Shown here: positions 54,807-61,919 of the stretch, in pieces
How the letters are laid out: every line of letters starts with the position of its first letter
Numbering within the stretch: the first letter of the stretch is position 1
Source: Pseudomonas orientalis
Lineage (GTDB): Bacteria > Pseudomonadota > Gammaproteobacteria > Pseudomonadales > Pseudomonadaceae
Length of the DNA: 64,000 nucleotides
Direction of reading: 5' to 3'
NCBI RefSeq assembly: GCF_002934065.1
Contig: NZ_CP018049.1
Location: forward strand, 1,548,501-1,612,500
The notes under the pieces: generated by a model
Databases searched by the model: none
Told to the model about the DNA's origin: nothing
The model's input: the letters and a program-made list of their open reading frames with translations, nothing else
Program-made: the position numbers and the translations under genes

Positions 54807-55583
54807 ATGAAGAAGTTATTAGCAAGCTGGTTTTTTTCAAAGACCAGCAAGAAAGACCTTAAAACCGAAATTACACCTGATATGCTCAATGAAGATGTTG
54901 AGCATGTCATAGATTGTATTGTTGATAGCATCGTGGGTGTGGGGATTATTCGAAAGCCCACACCTGTGGTGCCTCATGCCATCACTGGGCGAAACCTAGT
55001 GATAACGTCAGAAGGTAATTATTCAGCGCTCCAACCTGCATTTCTACTATTTGAAATTGCACAAGGCATCAACTCACATCTTCATAAAGCTAACAAAATT
55101 GGCGCTACGGATGAAGGGCAGATGATTCTTGTACTGCTTGATGATGACATGCAAGATATTCTGAAAATTGTGTATAGGTCAATCAATGAAATTTTCAAAG
55201 GTATTAAGAAAAGTGATACCCATCTTGTTGCTAAACAAAAATTTGAACGTGGATTGAATAATTATATGCGTGAAGAATTCAGAAAGTATTTTTCCGAAAA
55301 TGAACGTGTACCTTCTGCACTAACTCATTACAAAGCCGTGAATTTTGTAGAGTCTGTAAATATCAGTTCAAATGAAATAAAAAATATCCTAAGTCGTTCA
55401 CTCAAGAAAGGTCATTCGGATACATTCAGTGAACTGTATAATGATAAACCCGCTAATGTGCCTCTGATTGCCAAAGCTTCTGACAAAGAGGAAGTGTCTC
55501 TATCAGCAGAAGAGAAGATGAGCCAGTATTTTGGTGCTGTTAAGGATGATTGGGCAAATCGTCAATCAGGTTCGGGGAAATAA
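54807..55583 (+). CDS. Hypothetical protein, operon partner of the 525-aa protein (258 aa)
   Basis: Soluble, mainly helical protein of unknown family. It has a short hydrophobic start (MKKLLASWFFSKTSKK), a VVPHAITGRNLVITSEG stretch and an LVLLDDDMQDILKIVYRSI helix. It is coupled to the gene before it with a 1-bp gap. Its 3' end overlaps the convergent gene by 22 bp. No catalytic motif is evident. Confidence 0.5.
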   Translation: MKKLLASWFFSKTSKKDLKTEITPDMLNEDVEHVIDCIVDSIVGVGIIRKPTPVVPHAITGRNLVITSEGNYSALQPAFLLFEIAQGINSHLHKANKIGATDEGQMILVLLDDDMQDILKIVYRSINEIFKGIKKSDTHLVAKQKFERGLNNYMREEFRKYFSENERVPSALTHYKAVNFVESVNISSNEIKNILSRSLKKGHSDTFSELYNDKPANVPLIAKASDKEEVSLSAEEKMSQYFGAVKDDWANRQSGSGK

Positions 55584-56080
55584 CTACTGTCTTCACCGTT
55601 AGCTTGTAGATCGGGGAACATATCATAGAAAGTCTTTTTCTTGATTGTTCCTCTTTCTTCTTGAAGTTTTTGGAGTAGGTCAATTATTTCAAATGCGGGC
55701 ATATTTCTAAACCTTGCAGGCTTATCATAAAACTCAAAATTCAGGTTTAATGCCATTAGGTTGTTAAGAAAGTAAGGATTTTCAATATTTTGTTCAAAAT
55801 AGGTGTAGGGAAAAACTGTAAACCTCTCGTCCAGAAATTCTATTATTTTCTTAACGTCTTTGACGAATTGATAATCATCTTTTAGATAAGAGTAGCTTCT
55901 GCCTTGTTCTCTTGCATATGCGCGTACCATATCCAGATAAGTCGATGTGTTGCAATTTCGATCAACTGGCATGTTCATTATTCGATATTTAATGAATGAA
56001 TAAAGATCCAATCCGCTTTTTTTAACATCGTTTTCAAGCTCTAATTCTTCCTGCATAAAATTTCTTTTTTTCTTGCTCAT
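55562..56080 (-). CDS. Hypothetical protein (172 aa)
   Basis: Soluble helical protein, starting MSKKKRNFMQEELELENDVK, with no recognised family. Contains SLDLYSFIKYRIMNMP-like helices and a YAREQGRSYSYLKDDYQFVK segment. The ATG overlaps the stop of the upstream gene as ATGA and a GGAG Shine-Dalgarno lies 8 bp before it. Both are usual for a second operon gene. Confidence 0.5.
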   Translation of the reverse strand: MSKKKRNFMQEELELENDVKKSGLDLYSFIKYRIMNMPVDRNCNTSTYLDMVRAYAREQGRSYSYLKDDYQFVKDVKKIIEFLDERFTVFPYTYFEQNIENPYFLNNLMALNLNFEFYDKPARFRNMPAFEIIDLLQKLQEERGTIKKKTFYDMFPDLQANGEDSSYFPEPD

Positions 56081-56952
56081 TCAATTATCTCCAAAAGTCT
56101 AGCTGGTATACGTTTTATATTGTATATCAACCTTTGTTGCTTATTCATTTGCAAATAGCTCCTGCATCTGTGAAATTCTTCTTCTGCAGTGGAAAAGTTC
56201 TTATTGATGAGTTTGCTGTATTTGTTAAGAATAGCGCCATGATCTATTTTTAAGTCGGTTTTAAGTTTCGACCTTATAGAAACAGAGTAAAAGACAAATT
56301 CAAACGGATCTTTTAGAAAGAATTCATCTTTCAATGCGTTATACTGGTTTTCGTAATATGTCCAAAATTCTTGAAATTTGCGTTCAACAAGATAATTGGT
56401 CAGTTCACTGAGGCATGAAGGGCGCTTGTGTTCAGGAAGAACGTACTGAGCAAGACGCAATGCGTCAAACTGCAACATCAATTCTTCATTCGTCCACGAA
56501 AGTATGTCGTCCTCTTGGTAATCATCACTGATGATTCTATGACGTTTATTTATCGCTAATTTATCATTTGTGAATGAATGACCAAGAATGTCAAAGTAAT
56601 CAATCCCAAAATCATTATCATTCATAAGTCTTCTGAAAAACCCCTTAATGTCTAATTCATAATGCCATTTGATGCGCTGAACAATGCTGAGTTTCTTTAG
56701 GTTTTCTTGGATAAATTCATATGTTAGATAAGTGAATAAATCAGATGAAGTTGCACAGGTGCTTAAAGGCAGTAGAAAGCCAACTTCACGCCCGACTTTG
56801 TGTCTTATCAGATCGTCTTTAAGATCGTGATAACTCTTGGCATTTAGAATTTCCTCCTTTGTTTGTCTGATGTATGGCGTTGCGACTTTTACATAAGACA
56901 AATCATCAAAGTCATTGATTGGGGTTTTTCGCCCTTTAGAAAATGTTCTCAT
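56077..56952 (-). CDS. Hypothetical protein (291 aa)
   Basis: Soluble protein of unknown family. A basic start (MRTFSKGRKTPINDFDDLSY) is followed by alternating helices; aromatic-rich segments (FEFVFYSVSIRSKLK, EFWTYYENQYNAL) stand out. It begins from island promoter f without a Shine-Dalgarno sequence and is the first gene of a two-gene unit with the 172-aa protein. It is divergent from DotA-like protein C. Confidence 0.5.
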   Translation of the reverse strand: MRTFSKGRKTPINDFDDLSYVKVATPYIRQTKEEILNAKSYHDLKDDLIRHKVGREVGFLLPLSTCATSSDLFTYLTYEFIQENLKKLSIVQRIKWHYELDIKGFFRRLMNDNDFGIDYFDILGHSFTNDKLAINKRHRIISDDYQEDDILSWTNEELMLQFDALRLAQYVLPEHKRPSCLSELTNYLVERKFQEFWTYYENQYNALKDEFFLKDPFEFVFYSVSIRSKLKTDLKIDHGAILNKYSKLINKNFSTAEEEFHRCRSYLQMNKQQRLIYNIKRIPARLLEIIE

Positions 56953-56978
56953 AATAATTGATATTGATTGTTACTTAA

Positions 56979-57007
56979 ATATTAACATACCTGTATTTTT
57001 TTGCTTG
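56979..57007 (-). promoter_or_regulatory. Island promoter, copy f (minus strand)
   Basis: On the minus strand CAAGCA (57007-57002), 17 bp, TAATAT (56984-56979), 26 nt to the ATG at 56952. Its box is one arm of the 57002-57022 palindrome shared with copy g. Confidence 0.7.
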
Positions 57008-57022
57008 AAGGGGCTTCAAGCA
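57002..57022. promoter_or_regulatory. Inverted TTCAAGCA boxes shared by divergent promoters f and g
   Basis: TGCTTGAAG, GGG, CTTCAAGCA: a perfect 9-bp inverted repeat with a 3-bp spacer. Each arm is the CAAGCA box of one of the two opposed promoters. This suggests the box binds a protein, probably a dimer, and is not just a -35 element. Confidence 0.65.
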
Positions 57023-57045
57023 GAATCTTTTAAAAGTGTTAAGAT
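57017..57045 (+). promoter_or_regulatory. Island promoter, copy g (for DotA-like protein C)
   Basis: CAAGCA (57017-57022), 17 bp, TAAGAT (57040-57045), 27 nt to the ATG at 57073. GTGT precedes the -10. Confidence 0.7.
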
Positions 57046-57072
57046 TTAAATATCAACAACGAATTCTTTTTT

Positions 57073-60000
57073 ATGCAATTTCTGAAACGAATTATAATAA
57101 GTACAGTGTTGCTCTTTTCTGCTGTTACTGCCAACGCTGATACAACTGTCAGTGTTCCTGAGCTAGTTAACAATGCTGAAATCAGCCTGTTCACTGCAAG
57201 CAACAACTGTGATTTTCAAGCCTCAAATGCTGATTCAAAATCTGCAATCGACCTTTCTTCAATAAGAGTTGGTCCCTCTGTCTGTGATGAAGATGTTTTG
57301 TATGGCATCTATACAGACATTCAGGGTAATGACTCTACAATGGCAAACCTAATTGGAATGCACAAGATAGAAGGCGCATACGGTTATAAACTAATAAAGG
57401 AAGGGTCAATCATGTTGACCACAGCTTACGACAAGATGCGAGATATTTATATCGGTGTTTTTGCAATCGTATCTGTCATTGGTACGTTTATGTTGCTTTT
57501 TCATTTCGGTGTTAATGACCAGTCTTTCATAGCGCCGCATATCCATAAGCCCTTTATTATCATAGCTGGTTTAGTGTTGATTTACGTTTTAAAAGTTCTT
57601 CTTTTGTATGCAATATTCTGGTCAATTGCTTTCGCCAATATGATTGGATTTGCTTCGATGATGCATAGTTTAGAGTTAATGAATTCAGAAAGTGAAACAA
57701 TTACAACTCAGGACGTTACGAAAATTTCCATAGATACTAATCAAATTATGGGAATGGCTTTTGAAAAAGGTAGAAGCTGTCAGAACGTATTTTTCAATGC
57801 GGTAAATTCTGTTTCGAACTACAGTGCTTCTTTCTGGGAATCAACAACTAACTACACTCCAACGGCTTTGTTAGCTGATGTTGTTAAGTATTGTGATTAT
57901 GAAGTAAAGACTAATACAAGTTGGACTATAGGGATGGACATGACAGAAGCCGCAAGCGATGTTTTCAATCCAAACAGCTTGGTTACTTCATACGACATTA
58001 AGAAAGTAACTCCATATACAACAAAAAACAAACAGATTCTTGGTGCTCAAACCGTTTTAGGTACTGTTGATGTAGGTTCAAATGGTCAGGATTTTGAAGA
58101 CCAAACCGGCGAAAGAATGAATGATGGTAACTTAGTTGATCAATTGAATAACGCTAATGCTAAAGCTTCTGAAATGGCTGGTGAAAGAATGGAAGGGGAT
58201 TTTAAAAATGCTTATGAGTTGATCTATGGGTTGTTCGAAAAGGGCGAGTCTGTAGATTCTACAACCATGTTGAAAAATCCGTCTTTGATTAGTTATAACG
58301 AGGGATTACAAGGCGATATTAAAACCTTGGCTAAAGCTGTTGTGGATTCAACGGCAAAACTAGATGTTCTTAAATTATCTTCTATTTCATCTGCTCCATT
58401 GGTGAAAGGCTATTTCTATTCAAACGTGATTTCTGTTCTTCATGGGCATGATAAGAAGGGTACAAGAATACTGAACATTATCGAAGGTTTCCGTAAAAAC
58501 ATTTATGTAGCAAAAATGAATGAGATGTGTACAAAGGATTGGGAGTTAAACGTTAATGAGCGTAAATTCGCTAATTACTATAATTCTGCTCCAGATACTG
58601 AGCTTTATGATTTACAGAGAAAAGATCGTAACTGGGTTTCGCCTTTTGGCGGTGGTTGTATCTATCCAGATGCTGATAGCAAGAAACTGTTAATCTTTGG
58701 CTCATCAGATGTTAAGGATATTATTAAGTTTAAGCGTCAACAATTGGCTTACAAAATGGCTGTTGAGTTAGTATGGCAGAATTATTTTGTTGGTGTAAAA
58801 CAAGCATTAGCTTCTGAAAACAATCTATACAATGCATTAATTGCGCAGATGATTGAAACGTCCAAGCTTGGTTTTATGGGAAGTATTGCCATTGCTCAAA
58901 AGCAAATGACAATGTACAGAACTGCAGAAGCGGTTAAAGGGCAAATCCTCAGTTCAGCATTAAGCTATTCTTATCACGGCGCTAATGGTGAGGCTTCAAA
59001 TTATGTAAACCAAGAAATGTTTAATACTAGTACATCAGAAGATCAGAAAAAGATGGTTAAAAGCCAAAGTGAAGTAAATTTCCCTATAGTGGATTTAACA
59101 AATCTTCGTGTTACAGGAATTATGAACATAAGCCCTGAACGTTTAGATGATCAGTCATTTATGGCTACATTCCAGTTAAGAAAATGGGCCATGTCATTCG
59201 TAGCGATGGACCCAAGAAGCGTTAAATCATATCTTGGACTTAATCCAGACTTGGCTATAAACGATGGTGCAAGTGCTTGTATAAAAGACATGGCAACTTG
59301 TAAGGCTCGTGTACGTCCGCCTTTAAGTCAGGCAGTTACACAGATGGGCTTGGACTGGGTAGAGTGGGCTGAAACAATGGCTCTTGCAAAAGGTGTTACG
59401 TCAACTGCAGTTTTGGGAATTGATTCATTACCAACTGTTGTAGACAAGGTTTCAACAGGGTTTGTAGGTCAAGGTTCTTCAAGCTCCAAATGGTCTGGAT
59501 TTAAAATCGTAGCTACGTTTGTCGGTAAACCTTTGGTTATTGCTATTAAAACGATTGACGCAATCCTTTCTGTGTTCATGCCTTTAGTAACTATAATGTT
59601 AATTGCTGGTGCATTCGTTGCTTATATAATTCCGATTTTAACAACGTTTATCATCATTAACGGTATCTTGTACGTGATCTGGTTTACTGCTGAATTGCAA
59701 GTTTTAAGCGTGCCAATAAGATTGATGAAATGTCTATTGTTGACAAAAGATGAAGCTATAAAAGAAGTTAAAACAATCATCTTCGATATTTTCGCTGTGG
59801 TTTGTCATTTACCATTCTTGGCATTCTTTATGTTCCTTGCGCTTTTCATCAACGATAATATTGATTTGTCTACACCAGCTATTTACCTATTAAGCACCTC
59901 TGACGGTACTGTTATAGGCGGTATCATGAGCTTGATTTCAGTTTTCTGGTTCCTAGTGTTTGTGATTTTGACGAACATAAACAACATTACTCCTAATACG

Positions 60001-60237
60001 AATAAGGCGCTTTCTGCTGCATTTTCTTACAGAAGTGATTTAAAGGATGACTTGATAGATAGAATGATAAAAGGAATTCAAAACCCAATGGTTATTTCTG
60101 CTGGTTCTCAAATCATCACGCAAGGTAATGCAGTAAAAGAAAATGTAATGAAAAACATGAGCAAAGTCGAAAAAGAACAAGCTTACAAAGAATTTGAGCA
60201 AATGAGGAAAAAAGGTGCGCAAGGCACACAAGCATAA
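57073..60237 (+). CDS. Large DotA/TraY-like membrane protein C (1054 aa)
   Basis: Signal peptide 1-22 (ending TANA), early cysteines at 46 and 71, three membrane segments (about 125-145, 160-178, 178-200), an exported region of about 600 residues, and C-terminal helices from about 830. The segment AYIIPILTTFIIINGILYVIWFTAELQVLSVP follows the DotA/TraY pattern of Y..P, tryptophan, glutamate, then proline; VVCHLPFLAFFMFLALFI comes next. The C-terminal tail is cytoplasmic and charged. It is the closest of the four to DotA, and similar in length to Legionella DotA (about 1050). Likely an inner-membrane component of a transfer or secretion machine. Confidence 0.62.
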   Translation: MQFLKRIIISTVLLFSAVTANADTTVSVPELVNNAEISLFTASNNCDFQASNADSKSAIDLSSIRVGPSVCDEDVLYGIYTDIQGNDSTMANLIGMHKIEGAYGYKLIKEGSIMLTTAYDKMRDIYIGVFAIVSVIGTFMLLFHFGVNDQSFIAPHIHKPFIIIAGLVLIYVLKVLLLYAIFWSIAFANMIGFASMMHSLELMNSESETITTQDVTKISIDTNQIMGMAFEKGRSCQNVFFNAVNSVSNYSASFWESTTNYTPTALLADVVKYCDYEVKTNTSWTIGMDMTEAASDVFNPNSLVTSYDIKKVTPYTTKNKQILGAQTVLGTVDVGSNGQDFEDQTGERMNDGNLVDQLNNANAKASEMAGERMEGDFKNAYELIYGLFEKGESVDSTTMLKNPSLISYNEGLQGDIKTLAKAVVDSTAKLDVLKLSSISSAPLVKGYFYSNVISVLHGHDKKGTRILNIIEGFRKNIYVAKMNEMCTKDWELNVNERKFANYYNSAPDTELYDLQRKDRNWVSPFGGGCIYPDADSKKLLIFGSSDVKDIIKFKRQQLAYKMAVELVWQNYFVGVKQALASENNLYNALIAQMIETSKLGFMGSIAIAQKQMTMYRTAEAVKGQILSSALSYSYHGANGEASNYVNQEMFNTSTSEDQKKMVKSQSEVNFPIVDLTNLRVTGIMNISPERLDDQSFMATFQLRKWAMSFVAMDPRSVKSYLGLNPDLAINDGASACIKDMATCKARVRPPLSQAVTQMGLDWVEWAETMALAKGVTSTAVLGIDSLPTVVDKVSTGFVGQGSSSSKWSGFKIVATFVGKPLVIAIKTIDAILSVFMPLVTIMLIAGAFVAYIIPILTTFIIINGILYVIWFTAELQVLSVPIRLMKCLLLTKDEAIKEVKTIIFDIFAVVCHLPFLAFFMFLALFINDNIDLSTPAIYLLSTSDGTVIGGIMSLISVFWFLVFVILTNINNITPNTNKALSAAFSYRSDLKDDLIDRMIKGIQNPMVISAGSQIITQGNAVKENVMKNMSKVEKEQAYKEFEQMRKKGAQGTQA

Positions 60238-60265
60238 TAAAGCCCCGGCAGGGGTTTTGTTTTGT
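60238..60265 (+). terminator. Rho-independent terminator after protein C
   Basis: AAGCCCC pairs with GGGGTTTT over GGCA, followed by a T-rich tail. Promoter h begins 3 bp later. Confidence 0.75.
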
Positions 60266-60267
60266 TC

Positions 60268-60296
60268 CAAGCAAAAAGTTTGTTAAGTGTTAACAT
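60268..60296 (+). promoter_or_regulatory. Island promoter, copy h
   Basis: CAAGCA (60268-60273, within TTCCAAGCA), 17 bp, TAACAT (60291-60296), 27 nt to the ATG at 60324. GTGT precedes the -10. Confidence 0.7.
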
Positions 60297-60323
60297 GGTA
60301 ATAACAAACAATAGAAAATATTT

Positions 60324-60653
60324 ATGAATGCAAAATGGGGTTTGATAATTTCAATATGTTCGATTCTGATGGTTCTTTTTCATTCGATAAAAGAATTCTG
60401 GAATTTCATTCTTTGCCTAATCTTTTTTGTGCCGATCTTGGGGTTTGCAATTTGGTCGTATTTTAATCAGTTAAAAAGGATTGATAAATTTGAAAAAGCA
60501 AAAGCTGAATTTGAAATTGCTGAAAAACAAAGGTTGGAAGAATTAAGAATAGAAATTGAGAATAATAAAAGGAAAGAGGCGGCTAAAGATTTTCTTCTGA
60601 ATAAAGACAAATCGAAGCTTTTCAAGAAAGGTGATGACAATGAAGCCTTCTAA
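60324..60653 (+). CDS. Small membrane-anchored coiled-coil protein (109 aa)
   Basis: Two membrane helices near the start (about 6-20 and 26-46), then a charged helical tail (FEKAKAEFEIAEKQRLEELRIEIENNKRKEAAKDFL) predicted to form a coiled coil in the cytoplasm. The family is not recognised. It overlaps the next gene by 14 bp. Small anchors of this sort often tie cytosolic proteins to secretion assemblies, but that is speculation. Confidence 0.55.
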   Translation: MNAKWGLIISICSILMVLFHSIKEFWNFILCLIFFVPILGFAIWSYFNQLKRIDKFEKAKAEFEIAEKQRLEELRIEIENNKRKEAAKDFLLNKDKSKLFKKGDDNEAF

Positions 60654-60858
60654 AACGTCCTACAAGCTTCTATCCATGCTCTGTGGTGCGTTGATGTGCA
60701 TCACGTCTATGAACGTCTCCAGCAAGCAATCACAGCGCCTCGAGGCGGATCTCGTTCTAGCTCCAGGTTCTGCAATCCATGGCGTTCAGATCGCCAAAGC
60801 TGAACCTGTGTTTGTGAAAACGAACGTGCTGAAAATCCTCTTGGGTGAGCCTCTGTGA
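60640..60858 (+). CDS. Small exported hypothetical protein (72 aa)
   Basis: Starts inside the end of the coiled-coil gene, with an AGGTGA Shine-Dalgarno. N-terminal hydrophobic signal or anchor (KLLSMLCGALMCITSMNV), then a short mature part (LEADLVLAPGSAIHGVQIAKAEPVFV). Its base composition is clearly more GC-rich than its neighbours. It has two cysteines in the hydrophobic segment but no clear lipobox. Function unknown. Confidence 0.5.
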   Translation: MKPSKTSYKLLSMLCGALMCITSMNVSSKQSQRLEADLVLAPGSAIHGVQIAKAEPVFVKTNVLKILLGEPL

Positions 60859-60920
60859 TGTGATTTGAGGCGGGTAGGGTAGGTTGGTGGTCAATGGTGA
60901 GGACTTTACGGATAGATGCA

Positions 60921-60948
60921 TTAAAGCCCCTGTGCGGGGCTTTGTTTA
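60921..60948. terminator. Bidirectional rho-independent terminator
   Basis: AAAGCCCC pairs with GGGGCTTT over TGTGC. It serves the plus-strand unit ending at 60858 and the minus-strand gene ending at 60951. Confidence 0.85.
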
Positions 60949-60950
60949 TG

Positions 60951-61328
60951 TTAGATGATTCTAGATTTTTCTAGGAACTCTTTATTTTCTTGGATAGTGC
61001 TATCAATTCTCTCGTAAAGTGATTTCATCGCATAATAAGCTTTTGAACCAATCATTGCATTTTTTAAATCGGTGTCCCTAATGTCTATTTCTTCGCAAAC
61101 GAACTCTAATCTTACTGCTTTAACAACAGTGGAAATTTTACGCTCATTAAATTTTAAGACCCTTTTGCCATCTTTTTTAAGATATATTTTAGTTTGGTAT
61201 GTGCCTAGTGTTTGTTCAATATCATAACCAACTGAGTGGTCTAACATCAAAGCTGTTTTTTCTTCTGCTGTCATGGTTTCCTTAAGACTTTCTCTTCCTT
61301 TATAGCGTATGGCTGTGTAGTAGTTCAT
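60951..61328 (-). CDS. Hypothetical protein (125 aa)
   Basis: Small soluble protein of unknown family, MNYYTAIRYKGRESLKETMT at the start, with a basic central part (KIYLKKDGKRVLKFNERK). It has no Shine-Dalgarno sequence. A degenerate CAAAAA-N17-TAAAAT (61371-61343) lies only 14 nt before the ATG, which is too close to count firmly as an island promoter. Confidence 0.5.
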   Translation of the reverse strand: MNYYTAIRYKGRESLKETMTAEEKTALMLDHSVGYDIEQTLGTYQTKIYLKKDGKRVLKFNERKISTVVKAVRLEFVCEEIDIRDTDLKNAMIGSKAYYAMKSLYERIDSTIQENKEFLEKSRII

Positions 61329-61435
61329 GATAAATAATGTCTATTTTAATCATCATATCATTTATTTTTTGAATTACTGCGTTAAGTCATAGTTTTTGCG
61401 CACTAAATTGCGTTTATGTCGATATGATTAGTCTT

Positions 61436-61464
61436 CAAGCAATTATTTTTTAATAGTGTAAACT
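61436..61464 (+). promoter_or_regulatory. Island promoter, copy i
   Basis: CAAGCA (61436-61441, within TCTTCAAGCA), 17 bp, TAAACT (61459-61464), 32 nt to the ATG at 61497. The longest leader of the set, and again without a Shine-Dalgarno. Confidence 0.65.
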
Positions 61465-61496
61465 GACTATATAAAACAACAACTATTACATTAATT

Positions 61497-61880
61497 ATGA
61501 AGATTCTCGACAAAGTAGAAATATTAAATGCTTTAAAAGATCAAGCACAGCAAGTGATTACAGAAAAGTTCGGTGAAGAATTCAGATTGAAGCACCATGC
61601 GGCTAGTGAATTCCCAAAAAGATTTTGGACAATCGAAAACGTCAATCACACCTATAGCCGTAGAGTTTGCGAAGCAGCAATCAAAAACAAGTTTGTGATT
61701 TATTACCCAATCGTTTCAAACGACGATTTATCCATAGAACGTTGTGTTCAATCCTTGCGATCATTGATTTTGAACATAGCAAAGGCTGACAATCAGACTA
61801 TTCAAGAAACTAAAACAAAGATGATTGTTGTTGAATACAACTCAAAAATCAGGCATGACATGCTTTCAAGCAAAAACTAA
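61497..61880 (+). CDS. Hypothetical protein (127 aa)
   Basis: Soluble protein of unknown family, MKILDKVEILNALKDQAQQV at the start, with basic and aromatic middle (KRFWTIENVNHTYSRRVCEAAIKNKFVIYYPIVS). A single cysteine pair is absent, so no metal site is evident. It is a single-gene unit between promoters i and j. Confidence 0.5.
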   Translation: MKILDKVEILNALKDQAQQVITEKFGEEFRLKHHAASEFPKRFWTIENVNHTYSRRVCEAAIKNKFVIYYPIVSNDDLSIERCVQSLRSLILNIAKADNQTIQETKTKMIVVEYNSKIRHDMLSSKN

Positions 61881-61895
61881 TGTAAGTGTTAAGAT
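61867..61895 (+). promoter_or_regulatory. Island promoter, copy j (for DotA-like protein D)
   Basis: CAAGCA (61867-61872, within TTTCAAGCA), 17 bp, TAAGAT (61890-61895), 24 nt to the ATG at 61920. GTGT precedes the -10. The box overlaps the end of the preceding gene. Confidence 0.7.
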
Positions 61896-61919
61896 GATAG
61901 TAAATAAAACGCATTTAGA

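Noticed and set aside
61343..61371. Possible eleventh island promoter for the minus-strand gene at 61328
   Set aside because: The boxes CAAAAA and TAAAAT have the 17-bp spacing but are degenerate, and only 14 nt separate the -10 from the ATG, unlike the other copies.
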